A stretch of DNA of 64,000 nt from NCBI GenBank assembly GCA_947501615.1, contig CANMWK010000001.1, positions 372,001 to 436,000 of the forward strand, read 5' to 3'. The translations under genes were made by a program, and so were the position numbers. Positions 52,194 to 60,419 of the stretch are shown one piece after another (the first letter of the stretch is position 1; the number at the start of each line of letters is the position of its first letter). Under the pieces are notes generated by a model. It was not told where the DNA came from. It did no database searches and was given only the letters and a program-made list of their open reading frames with translations. The stretch comes from an uncultured Tenacibaculum sp. (lineage in GTDB: Bacteria; Bacteroidota; Bacteroidia; Flavobacteriales; Flavobacteriaceae).

Positions 52194-52679
52194 ATGAAAA
52201 CAGTACAACAAAAATGGAGAAATTTCAGTGGTAAAGAGTTCAATGAACCAATTACTACAATTATAGAAAAAGCAATCCTAAAAGAGCAAAGTGAAGGATA
52301 TAGCTTAAAGATTTGTGTAGGATCAGATTCGCAAGCTTATAAATCACATATTGAGTATGCTACAGCAGTAGTAGTTCTAAGAGAAGGTAAAGGAGGATTT
52401 ATGTTTATGAGAAATTTAAAAGGAACGAAGCAAATTAGTATTAAAGAACGAATGCTTAAAGAAGTTACCATGTCGGTAGAAATAGCTTATGCAATTTGTA
52501 ATATTCTAGATAAATATAATGTTGCTTTAGAAGTACATGCAGATATTAATACAGATCCTAAATTTCAGTCTAATGTAGCTTTAAAAGATGCTATGGGTTA
52601 CATTCTAGGAATGGGATTTGAATTTAAAGCAAAACCTCATGCTTTTGCAAGTTCATCTTGCGCCGACAAGGTGGTTTAA
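52194..52679 (+). CDS. YkuK/DUF458 RNase H-like protein
   Basis: 161 residues. ICVGSDSQAYKSHIEYATAV carries the first catalytic Asp of the RNase H-like fold, and LEVHADINTDPKFQSNVAL a further Asp, with DAMGYILGMGFEFKAKP closing the fold. The family (DUF458) is of unknown function but likely a nuclease. Read-through from the tRNA array would transcribe it, so it may process those RNAs. Confidence 0.85.
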   Translation: MKTVQQKWRNFSGKEFNEPITTIIEKAILKEQSEGYSLKICVGSDSQAYKSHIEYATAVVVLREGKGGFMFMRNLKGTKQISIKERMLKEVTMSVEIAYAICNILDKYNVALEVHADINTDPKFQSNVALKDAMGYILGMGFEFKAKPHAFASSSCADKVV

Positions 52680-52749
52680 TTGACAATTAAGCTGAACTTA
52701 TTTCAATATGAAATAAATTCAAAAATAAAAAAATAGTAATATTTTTTAA

Positions 52750-52786
52750 CTACGCAAAAAGATTACGTAATAGACAGTAATATTTG
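52750..52786 (+). promoter_or_regulatory. operator/promoter D of the RNA-repair regulon
   Basis: Inverted repeat CTACGCA-N7-TACGTAA (52750-52770) after a T-tract, TTTG at 52783-52786, again 12 bases on. Downstream lie the leader hairpin, an interrupted tRNA-like gene, permuted tRNA pieces and the slipin gene. Confidence 0.8.
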
Positions 52787-52886
52787 TAGTGTAATTATAA
52801 AAAAGGAAAATAATTGCAAATTGAAAAAGATAAAAAGTCTATAAAAGAGAAAAAGAAGAGGGGGGAAGATTGAAAAGAAAAAGTGC

Positions 52887-52916
52887 GCCTCACTATAACA
52901 TGGAGTGTAGTGAGGC
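52887..52916 (+). ncRNA. leader hairpin, second copy
   Basis: Stem GCCTCACTATA / TGTAGTGAGGC (one G-T pair), preceded by a purine-rich GGGGGGAAGA-type tract, about 100 bases after promoter D. Stem bases differ from the copy at 41535 on both sides, which supports a conserved RNA structure. Confidence 0.65.
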
Positions 52917-52948
52917 CTAATTAAAAGAATATTTTATTAAATATAAAC

Positions 52949-53147
52949 GCCTCTTTAGTATAAAGGGAAGTGCTGTGGTAAAAGATTTTTCGTAGCCTTG
53001 GAGTGATTGGATGATGTTGTTAGTAATTTGCTTACTAATGAATAGAATTTGCAGAAGCACCGAATTACACAAGATGTAGAGTAGGGAAGCGCATTTAGAG
53101 CCAATCTGCCTTAATAAGGAGTATCAGTTCGAATCTGACAAGAGGTA
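52949..53147 (+). tRNA. tRNA-like gene with about 130-nt insertion
   Basis: Acceptor GCCTCTT/AAGAGGT, short D-like arm GTA/TGC and T-arm TCAG-TTCGAAT-CTGA are in normal order, but about 200 bases separate the ends. The insertion contains hairpins such as TAGTAA/TTACTA and AGTGCT/AGCAC. The anticodon stem cannot be defined by eye. Either an intron or a decayed tRNA carrying another RNA. Confidence 0.5.
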
Positions 53148-53234
53148 CAAATGTTCATTGAAAATAAATGTTAATAATTGTAGTTCCCTTCGAGAGTCTC
53201 AGGGGACAGATGATAAAAACATAAAAATATCAAG

Positions 53235-53330
53235 CGAGTCTTGTTGGGTGTTTCAGTATAGCACTATTGTATGTATTCTTGCAGTTTTGTATGAGTAATG
53301 CATGTACAACTTGACTTGAAGGTTTTGATT
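53235..53330 (+). ncRNA. structured RNA between tRNA pieces
   Basis: AGTC-TTGTTG near 53237 pairs with CAAC-TTGACT near 53308, enclosing smaller hairpins. Nothing more can be said; no ORF is present. Confidence 0.3.
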
Positions 53331-53352
53331 ATTTACCAAAAAATAATCTCAC

Positions 53353-53431
53353 GCTATGGGTCACGGGTTCGAATCCCGTCGTAAACTGAAAGTTTATGTA
53401 GTTCAGCTCGGTTAGAACAATAGCTTTTTTT
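53353..53431 (+). tRNA. candidate circularly permuted tRNA 1
   Basis: The 3' half comes first: anticodon 3' strand GCTAT (53353), GGGTC, T-arm ACGGG-TTCGAAT-CCCGT, acceptor CGTAAAC (53380-53386). After TGAAA comes the 5' half: acceptor GTTTATG (53392-53398), TA, D-arm GTTC/GAAC, A, anticodon 5' strand ATAGC (53420-53424), then T7. GTTTATG pairs with CGTAAAC (7/7, one G-T) and ATAGC with GCTAT (5/5). Such an RNA needs cutting and end-joining. The anticodon cannot be assigned. Confidence 0.55.
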
Positions 53432-53434
53432 AGT

Positions 53435-53504
53435 GTGGGTTCGAGTCCCACTCCCGAATACTCGGGATGGCGAAATTGGTAGACGCGCTAGACTGAAAAT
53501 CTGG
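53435..53504 (+). tRNA. candidate circularly permuted tRNA 2
   Basis: 3' part GTGGG-TTCGAGT-CCCAC plus TCCCGAA (53452-53458), linker TA, then 5' part CTCGGGA (53461-53467), TG, D-arm GCG/CGC and anticodon stem CTAGA/TCTGG with loop CTGAAAA (GAA). Acceptor pairing is 6 of 7. The break would lie in the variable region. Confidence 0.4.
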
Positions 53505-53528
53505 TTAAAATGGAAAGCCGAAAGGTAA

Positions 53529-53553
53529 GCCGGTTCGAATCCGGTCTTAAACT
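53529..53553 (+). tRNA. orphan tRNA 3' end
   Basis: T-arm GCCGG-TTCGAAT-CCGGT followed by CTTAAAC. No well-matched 5' acceptor is adjacent; GTTTATG at 53392 would match 6 of 7. Remnant or alternative partner of permuted tRNA 1. Confidence 0.35.
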
Positions 53554-53570
53554 CGAGACTACGACTCTCG
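53554..53570 (+). other. isolated anticodon-arm-like hairpin
   Basis: CGAGA-CTACGAC-TCTCG forms a perfect 5-bp stem with a 7-base loop holding ACG (Arg-like). No D-arm or acceptor belongs to it in normal order. Confidence 0.35.
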
Positions 53571-53585
53571 CTGGTTTTTGTTTGC

Positions 53586-53658
53586 ACAGGTTCGAATCCT
53601 GTTAGAACTAATGCAGTTCTATAGCTCAGTTGGCTAGAGCACTACACTGTTAATGTAG
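53586..53658 (+). tRNA. candidate circularly permuted tRNA-Asn(GTT)
   Basis: 3' part first: T-arm ACAGG-TTCGAAT-CCTGT and acceptor TAGAACT (53603-53609), then A and linker ATGC. 5' part next: AGTTCTA (53615-53621), TA, D-arm GCTC/GAGC, anticodon loop CTGTTAA on CTACA/TGTAG. AGTTCTA pairs with TAGAACT 7/7. The break would be in the variable loop. Confidence 0.5.
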
Positions 53659-53998
53659 GTTAAAGCTCATCATCTTTTAAAACTGATGAAAAACTGAAGT
53701 ATTGCTAATGTGTTGTTCAGTCAACACTCATGAGATATACTTGTTATCTGTTTTGAATTTGAACGGAAGTATAAACTTTTTTAAAGTCAGTTTGTTATTA
53801 ATTTGATAATGAATCCACTTTAAAAAACAATGTATAGAACTTTAAATAAATTCAAATAACCGTGTGTTAAAGAGCATTAACAATACTTCTTTTATTAAAG
53901 AATTGGAATTTTACGTCATTTTGAATGATTATTATATTGAAGGAATTTAAAGAATACTTCACTTTGTTCATAATGACTCATAATTAAATAAATAGAAA
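53659..53998. other. 340-base noncoding region before the slipin gene
   Basis: No ORF. Contains inverted segments such as AACTGAAGTATTGC and, further on, GCATTAACAATACTTC (53875-53889), so the transcript may form a long-range stem. TAGAACT, a copy of the permuted Asn acceptor 3' strand, occurs at 53834 but without a T-arm. Confidence 0.35.
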
Positions 53999-55099
53999 AT
54001 GAAAAGAGTAAGAATACATCAAGGGAAAGTTGGTTTAGTTTTCAAAAATGGAAACTACCAAAAAGTAATCACTGAAGGAGTACACTGGTTGAGCTTTCAT
54101 CAAAGTGTGATGACCTATGATTTATCACATCAATTTCGTACTACAATAGCTACTGAAATCTTACTAAAAGATGAAGCTCTAGTCGGTATGTTGGATGTTG
54201 TTGAAGTAAAAGATAACGAATTGGTGTTGGTTTATGAAAATGACAATTTTAAATCAGTACTTCCTGGAGGTAGATATCTATTTTGGAAAGGTTTAATTAA
54301 TAGAAAATTTCAGAAAGTAGACACAAGTAAAATTTATATTACTGAAGATATAAACAAATCATTATTTTCAAATTATGAATTGGCTAAAAATATTAGAGCT
54401 TTTGAAGTATTTTCATACGAAAAAGCAGTGTTATTAGTAGATGATGTGTATACTAAAATATTATCTGGAGGGACTTATAGATTTTGGAGAAATAATACTT
54501 CAGTAAAAATCAATAAAGTAGATATGCGTCAGCTACAACTTGAAATTGCTGGTCAGGAGTTATTAACTAAAGACAAAGCTAATATTAGAATCAATTTTTA
54601 CACAAACTACAAAGTTGTTGATATTGAAAAGGCTTTACTAGAGAATAAAGATTATGAGAAGCAATTGTATGTGGCGATGCAACTCGCTTTAAGAAAATAT
54701 GTAGGAAAGTATTCTCTAGATGAATTACTAGAAAACAAAGAAGATGTTTCTAAGATGGTTCAGGACGCTTCATTAGAAGTAGCTAAAAAGCTTGGAGTTA
54801 AAACTTTAGAATGTGGAATTAGAGATGTTATTTTACCTGGCGATATGAAGGAAATCATGAATCAGGTATTAGTAGCACAAAAGAAAGCACAAGCTAATAT
54901 TATTACAAGAAGAGAAGAAACAGCTTCTACTAGAAGTTTATTGAATACAGCAAAATTAATGGAAGAAAACGAAATGCTATATAAATTGAAAGAAATGGAA
55001 TACGTAGAGAAGATAGCAGATAAAATTGGAGAAATTACCGTTTCAGGAAATGGAAATATGGTAAAACAGTTAAAAGAAATCTTTGCTGTAAATAAATAA
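53999..55099 (+). CDS. slipin (SPFH/band 7) family protein
   Basis: 366 residues. Unusual N-terminus for a slipin: no clear membrane helix, and two repeated beta-rich segments (GKVGLVFKNGNYQKVITEGV; NELVLVYENDNFKSVLPGG; EKAVLLVDDVYTKILSGG). The SPFH core covers about 175-310 (QELLTKDKANIRINFYTNY; LGVKTLECGIRDVILPGDM) and a coiled C-terminus (VAQKKAQANIITRREETAST). Slipins of this type recur in bacterial rtc RNA-repair operons. It is 1.2 kb behind promoter D. Confidence 0.88.
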   Translation: MKRVRIHQGKVGLVFKNGNYQKVITEGVHWLSFHQSVMTYDLSHQFRTTIATEILLKDEALVGMLDVVEVKDNELVLVYENDNFKSVLPGGRYLFWKGLINRKFQKVDTSKIYITEDINKSLFSNYELAKNIRAFEVFSYEKAVLLVDDVYTKILSGGTYRFWRNNTSVKINKVDMRQLQLEIAGQELLTKDKANIRINFYTNYKVVDIEKALLENKDYEKQLYVAMQLALRKYVGKYSLDELLENKEDVSKMVQDASLEVAKKLGVKTLECGIRDVILPGDMKEIMNQVLVAQKKAQANIITRREETASTRSLLNTAKLMEENEMLYKLKEMEYVEKIADKIGEITVSGNGNMVKQLKEIFAVNK

Positions 55100-55108
55100 G
55101 AAAACTTT

Positions 55109-55187
55109 AAAGAGATTATTTAATTAGAATTAATCAATAACACTAAAAAAAAGTGTGAGATAGACTTCAATGTTAAATAATCTCTTT
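55109..55187. terminator. terminator hairpin between slipin and histidine kinase genes
   Basis: AAAGAGATTATTTAA and TTAAATAATCTCTTT are perfect 15-base complements with an inner small hairpin CACTAAAAAAAAGTG. It can serve both convergent genes. Confidence 0.75.
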
Positions 55188-55194
55188 GTTATTT

Positions 55195-57384
55195 TTAAGC
55201 CATCTCTAATTCAGGTTGAATAATCATTGGAATTTTCATTTCAAATTGTGTCCCACTGGCTATTTTTGATGAAACTTTAATTTTACCATTGTTCATTTCA
55301 ATAAAACGATGCACTAGATTTAATCCGATACCAGAACCTTTTTCACCGCGAGTTCCTGTAGTTGTGTGCTCATTTTCTAAATTAAATAAGGAATTTAGTT
55401 GATTAGTTGTCATTCCAACTCCAGTATCAGTAACAGTACAAATCAAATTATCATATTGCTTTTTAAAAGCAATTTCTATATATCCATGTTCAGTATATTT
55501 TAGAGCATTACTAATTAAATTTCTAAAAATAACATGAAATGCACCTTTATCAAAAAGAATACATATGTCTTCTTCTGAAACAATATTAATATTAATATTT
55601 TTAAAATGAGCTTGTTGCTCATATCCAGAAATTATTTCTTCAAGCTCTTTTGTAACAGAAAAATAATCTGGATTCATTTGATAACCATTTAATTGTTCTA
55701 AAGACCAATCTAATAAGTTATTCAAAACAGTTGAAAGATGTTCGGAATTTGCCTCTAAAGATTCGGACAACATAATGGTTTTTTCATAGTTTCCTTTTTC
55801 GATATGGTGTTTTAAAATTTTTCCAGAACGTTGAAATGGGAGAATCATTCCTTTTAAATCATGTGCTATTATAGAAAAAAGACGGTTTTTTATTTGATTG
55901 GTAGTTAATAATTCTTTTCGTTGCTTTTTTAGTTTACTGTACGCCCAGAAACTAAACACTAGTAATGCTAATAAAGAAATGGCTATAACAAAGTAGAAAT
56001 TTAAACGAGCTTCAGCTTTTTGAGCTTTTAATTCTTGTTGCTCTTTAGCTATGGTAAGATTGTTTATTTCTAATTCTTTTTTCTGTGTTTCATATTTCTT
56101 TTCTAAATCGGCAACTTTAGTTTTTACTTCTTTATTGGCTATAGAGTCTTTTATTTTATGGTATTTTTTAAAATGTTTTAGAGCTAAACCTGGTTTACCA
56201 ATATTTTCGTAATATTGACTATAATATTGATGTAAGCCTTCTTTAGAATAAGTGATGTTTCTTTTTATAATTGTTTGCTCAAGATCGTTTAAGTAAAACT
56301 TAACTTTTTCATACTTTTTAGTATCTAAATAAAACTCTATGATACTATTAATGCTAGAGATTGTTAATAAATAATCACTTGATGTTTTTCCTAATGCGTA
56401 AGCATATTTCAGATATTTTTCACTTTCTTTTAAAGTTCTTGTGTTTTTAGACAAAATAGTTCCTTTTTCACTATAAATTTGTGACAATCGCGCATTATCT
56501 TTTATGTTTTTAGCAATGACCTCTGCTGAATCTAAAAATTGTAAAGCGATATTGTTTTTCTTAAGACCACGATGTGCAATACCATTTTCTATATAAGATA
56601 AAAGAGTAATATATTTCATCTCACTTTTTTTAGAATTAATAATAGCTTTTCTATAGAATAAAGAAGCATTCTTGTAATCTTCTACACGCATATTACAAAT
56701 TCCAATAAGATATAATGTACTTGCCATTGAGCCAAAATCTTTTTTTGCTTCTTTTATTTCTAAAGCCTTCATTAAAGATGCCATAGCTTTTTCATAATTG
56801 TCTAATCTTATATAATAAACACCTTTATTATGGTATTCGGATGAAAGGTCTAAAGGTTTTTCTAGTTTATCTGAAAGCTTAATTGTAGAATCTATATATG
56901 ATATAGCTTCTTCATAGGCATTATTTTTGTCAGCCAATTTTGCTTTTGAAGAATAATATGATTTCCAATAGAAGTGATTTGGATAATGCTCAAGTATTTC
57001 TCTAGCATTGTTTAAAGAATTTTCAGCTTCCTTTTTTTTATTACTTGCTAATTCTATAGCAGCTTTCTGCGCATATGTATATGCTAAAATTTTAGTCTTT
57101 TTTAATTTTTTTCCTAATGCTATGGAGGTATTATAACAATATAAAGAAGAATCAATATTTCTATTATAATAATATTTATTTCCCATAAAATTATAGAGTC
57201 TTATTTTACAATCATCTTCTGTTTTTGTTAATTGATCATTACAGTATTTAAGTGCCTTATTTATACCTATGATAGATTTAATATTCTTAAAGATTGAGTC
57301 ACACGGCAGTTTGTTTTCTTGTGAATATACTTTAGTTACAAGAGATAGTAATGCCAATAGAAGTAAGGAGTTTGTTTTTTTCAT
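55195..57384 (-). CDS. TPR sensor histidine kinase (HisKA type)
   Basis: 729 residues from ATG 57384 (MKKTNSLLLLALLSLV signal peptide); an upstream in-frame ATG at 57447 is less likely. Periplasmic TPR region to about 450, transmembrane helix (FYFVIAISLLALLVFSFWAY), HisKA around FSIIAHDLKGMILPFQRSG, HATPase with NLISNALKYTEHG, DTGVGMT and GSGIGLNLVHRF. No partner regulator nearby. Confidence 0.9.
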   Translation of the reverse strand: MKKTNSLLLLALLSLVTKVYSQENKLPCDSIFKNIKSIIGINKALKYCNDQLTKTEDDCKIRLYNFMGNKYYYNRNIDSSLYCYNTSIALGKKLKKTKILAYTYAQKAAIELASNKKKEAENSLNNAREILEHYPNHFYWKSYYSSKAKLADKNNAYEEAISYIDSTIKLSDKLEKPLDLSSEYHNKGVYYIRLDNYEKAMASLMKALEIKEAKKDFGSMASTLYLIGICNMRVEDYKNASLFYRKAIINSKKSEMKYITLLSYIENGIAHRGLKKNNIALQFLDSAEVIAKNIKDNARLSQIYSEKGTILSKNTRTLKESEKYLKYAYALGKTSSDYLLTISSINSIIEFYLDTKKYEKVKFYLNDLEQTIIKRNITYSKEGLHQYYSQYYENIGKPGLALKHFKKYHKIKDSIANKEVKTKVADLEKKYETQKKELEINNLTIAKEQQELKAQKAEARLNFYFVIAISLLALLVFSFWAYSKLKKQRKELLTTNQIKNRLFSIIAHDLKGMILPFQRSGKILKHHIEKGNYEKTIMLSESLEANSEHLSTVLNNLLDWSLEQLNGYQMNPDYFSVTKELEEIISGYEQQAHFKNININIVSEEDICILFDKGAFHVIFRNLISNALKYTEHGYIEIAFKKQYDNLICTVTDTGVGMTTNQLNSLFNLENEHTTTGTRGEKGSGIGLNLVHRFIEMNNGKIKVSSKIASGTQFEMKIPMIIQPELEMA

Positions 57385-57520
57385 GATTATTTTGGTTGTA
57401 AATAAGAGGTATTGGTTTAATGGATTATTTTTATCAATATCCCACATAAAGATATTGATTTTAATAAATTGTTTAGAAATGATGTTTATTTCTTGAAAAG
57501 ACTTTTAAAATTAAAATAAA

Positions 57521-57546
57521 AAAACCGTTCTGAAAAGAACGGTTTT
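57521..57546. terminator. bidirectional intrinsic terminator
   Basis: AAAACCGTTC-TGAAAA-GAACGGTTTT, A-run on one side and T on the other. It ends the amylase/PUL operon. Confidence 0.88.
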
Positions 57547-57565
57547 AAGTGTTTAATGGAACTTT

Positions 57566-60340
57566 TTACTTTACAAGCAATTTATAAGAAAACAAATTAT
57601 TTTTATTCTTCCCTTTAACAAAATATAATCCTTGTGATAATTGTTGTAAAGAGAATTTGTGGTTTTTTTGGTAGTTTCCTTTAAAATATAATACTTCTTT
57701 TCCTGAAATACTATAGACTTTTATATCTTCAGCTTCTTTACTAATACTAAAATAGTCTCTTGAAGGGTTAGGAAAAATGCGTAAAGCCTCTTCATTTGTT
57801 ACAATATCTTCATTAGATAAGGTAACAGCAGCACTTCCAAAAATTTTGAATTCACCAGGTTGTAATGCTAATGTAGCAGTGGTATTCGTAACATTTATAG
57901 TTTTTGTTTCATCTAATAAATCATACCATGTACCTGCTTGTTGAAATGAAGGATTAATAGCTTGAGCAGTAACTCCAAAGTTACCAATAATGGTTACATA
58001 CTTTAGATCATCTGATGTATTGTCGTTAGTTAATTGGATCTTTTTTAATCCATTAGAGTTACTTACATCTAAAGTAAAGTCTGAGGTTCTAAAAATGTCT
58101 TCTTGCTTCTTTAAAGCTATTAATGTAGACCAAAGATTATATATTGCTTTTCTATCAGCTTCATTATCATATTCCCAACGAATTGGTTTGTTACCAGTTC
58201 TATCATTAAAATCAATACTCACATCATAACCTAATTCACCGAATTGCCAAATCATTTTCGGACCAGGAACAGTAAAATAAAAAGCACCAGCACTAGCTGT
58301 TCTGTTTAATGCAGTTGCTAAATCTCTCACATTATACGAACCATTTGAGTTACCAAACTGTAAGTTTTTATACATTAAACGCTCTTCATCATGACTTTCC
58401 ATATAAGCAATATTTGCTGGTACAGACCACCCTCTTTTTTTATAATCAATCCAATCGAAATTAGATTTATTACTTGTATGAAATCCTAAAGTAGTTTCAC
58501 TATAATTAGAGTTTAAATTACTCCACATCATAATTCCCTTACCTTCAGTTAATCGGTAATTTACCCATTCTGTTTCTTCTTGATTAGTTCCTAAGTGTTC
58601 AAAAATCACATAAAAATCAGGATCAACTTCCCATTGGTAGTCTGCATATTCTTTTAAAACAGCAACCCTGTCAGCTTGCATTCTATTTGTACATGCATCA
58701 TCAGAACCAGAACAGTTTTGTGTAAACCCTTTCGTTAAATCCCATCTAAAACCATCTATTTTGTATTCATCAATCCAATACTGTACAGTGCGTTTAACAT
58801 AATCTTTAGTAGCTTGTTGGCTATGATTAAAATCATTAAACACATTGAAAGAGTGTTTTGCTGTAGCATTAAAGAAAGGACTATTAGCAGCAGCTTGTCC
58901 GCCATAATTTCCATTATCTGTATTCCACATTCTATAGTAAGGATTCTGACCTGTAGCATGATTATATACAACATCTAAAATTACAGCTATTCCTCTTTTA
59001 TGACACTCATCAATTAATTGTTTAAATGCATTTTGAGTTCCATAATATTTATCTAATGCCATATGAAAAGAAGGATTGTATCCCCAAGACTCATTACCAT
59101 CAAACTCACTCACGGGCATTAATTCAATAGCATTAATACCTAACTTTTGAATATAATCTAATCTAGCCTTTAAAGCATCAAAGCTATGTAACTGATCAAA
59201 ATCACGAAGTAAAACCTCATAAATTACTAAATCAGTTTTTGCAGGCCTATTAAAATTTGTTACTTCCCAAGCATAAGGAGTATCTCCAGTTCTTAATAAA
59301 GTAACAGCATGATTTGTTTTTCCTGTAGGATAGTCAGGTAAATCAGGATAAGTTACTGCATTTATAAACTGATCATTACTTTCTGTTAGCACAACAGTAG
59401 AATAGGGGTCGGCCACACGTAAAGCACCATCAATTAAAAATTGATACATATGATTCGTTTGTGGAATTAAACCTGTTAATTCAATCCAAAAACGATCTTT
59501 AGCACTATCTTTTTTTAATAAATATGAATCATTTAAAGTCCAGTTATTAAAATCACCAATGACATGAACAAACTCCTTATCTGGTGCATACAATACTAAA
59601 GTAGCTTTTGTATTATCAGTAGGATTTAGTGTTAATCCGTCTTTTAGATTCGAAGGTAAAGATTCCTCAACTACTGTAGGTTTTACTATAACTTGAAAGT
59701 TCTGAGTTTTAGTATCAGCTCCATTTGTAGCTTCTAATTCAAAATTTGTGGTAGCTGTTACGGCAGTAGTAAATGAATAATTTGTGCTAGCATTTTGTGT
59801 ATTTATAGAAGTACCATTTGCTTTTAAATTGAAATCTGCACTTAAACTAGCTGTAGCACTTATGGTAACGTTATCTTCTGAATTTACTATCGTTGGAGTA
59901 GTGCTAGGAGCAGTTAATGTTAACTGAAATTTTCCAACTTCAAATAATTGGTCTTGAGATTTTTTATCTCCAGTACCATCTTTAGCCTTTACTAACATTC
60001 CTATACGGCCAATTCCTGTCCTATTATATAATGTTTGAGGAGTAAAGCTAATAGAGTAGCTTCCGTCTCCATTATTTGTGAACTTTTGAGCTTCGTTTGA
60101 ATTTGTCCAAGTTCCGTTAGTTGGAGAATCCATGATGTTTGTATCATTAACATCAAAAGACCAAGTCCATAAATAAATATCTGTTACTCCCCACGTTGTT
60201 GGATTTATATTAGTAACAGTAACTGTAATCTCTTCATCTTCATTAAAAGTAGTGGGGGAAACAGAGAAAGTTACATTCTGCTGTTGTGCTGTTAATGAAA
60301 TATGAATACAAAAGATTAAAAAAAGTACTATTTTCTTCAT
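57566..60340 (-). CDS. secreted alpha-amylase (GH13) with type IX secretion tail
   Basis: 924 residues. Signal peptide (IVLFLIFCIHISLTAQQ); N-terminal starch-binding-type domain (VSPTTFNEDEEITVTVTNIN); an Ig/CBM48-like domain (VHVIGDFNNWTLNDSYLLKK); GH13 catalytic barrel with DVVYNHATG, GFRWDLTKGF (nucleophile Asp), VIFEHLG (acid/base Glu) and ESHDEERLMY (Asp); C-terminal Por-type sorting domain (RIFPNPSRDYFSISKEAE ... LSQGLYFVKG). It cleaves starch or related alpha-glucans at the cell surface. Last gene of the susD-susE-susF-like operon. Confidence 0.94.
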   Translation of the reverse strand: MKKIVLFLIFCIHISLTAQQQNVTFSVSPTTFNEDEEITVTVTNINPTTWGVTDIYLWTWSFDVNDTNIMDSPTNGTWTNSNEAQKFTNNGDGSYSISFTPQTLYNRTGIGRIGMLVKAKDGTGDKKSQDQLFEVGKFQLTLTAPSTTPTIVNSEDNVTISATASLSADFNLKANGTSINTQNASTNYSFTTAVTATTNFELEATNGADTKTQNFQVIVKPTVVEESLPSNLKDGLTLNPTDNTKATLVLYAPDKEFVHVIGDFNNWTLNDSYLLKKDSAKDRFWIELTGLIPQTNHMYQFLIDGALRVADPYSTVVLTESNDQFINAVTYPDLPDYPTGKTNHAVTLLRTGDTPYAWEVTNFNRPAKTDLVIYEVLLRDFDQLHSFDALKARLDYIQKLGINAIELMPVSEFDGNESWGYNPSFHMALDKYYGTQNAFKQLIDECHKRGIAVILDVVYNHATGQNPYYRMWNTDNGNYGGQAAANSPFFNATAKHSFNVFNDFNHSQQATKDYVKRTVQYWIDEYKIDGFRWDLTKGFTQNCSGSDDACTNRMQADRVAVLKEYADYQWEVDPDFYVIFEHLGTNQEETEWVNYRLTEGKGIMMWSNLNSNYSETTLGFHTSNKSNFDWIDYKKRGWSVPANIAYMESHDEERLMYKNLQFGNSNGSYNVRDLATALNRTASAGAFYFTVPGPKMIWQFGELGYDVSIDFNDRTGNKPIRWEYDNEADRKAIYNLWSTLIALKKQEDIFRTSDFTLDVSNSNGLKKIQLTNDNTSDDLKYVTIIGNFGVTAQAINPSFQQAGTWYDLLDETKTINVTNTTATLALQPGEFKIFGSAAVTLSNEDIVTNEEALRIFPNPSRDYFSISKEAEDIKVYSISGKEVLYFKGNYQKNHKFSLQQLSQGLYFVKGKNKNNLFSYKLLVK

Positions 60341-60359
60341 AATATTTAATTAAAAAACA

Positions 60360-60397
60360 AAAACTATCCATAAATTATAAAATTATGGATAGTTTTT
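60360..60397 (-). terminator. hairpin between susF-like and amylase genes
   Basis: AAAACTATCCATAA / TTATGGATAGTTTT around a short AT loop. On the minus strand it is followed by T-rich sequence, so it may lower amylase transcription relative to the sus genes. Confidence 0.7.
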
Positions 60398-60419
60398 TAT
60401 TTACATAAGTCTTAATGTA

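Noticed and set aside
17065..55099. Prophage origin of the island because of T4-like ligases and Pnkp
   Set aside because: No structural, packaging, lysis or integrase genes are present; base composition matches the surroundings.
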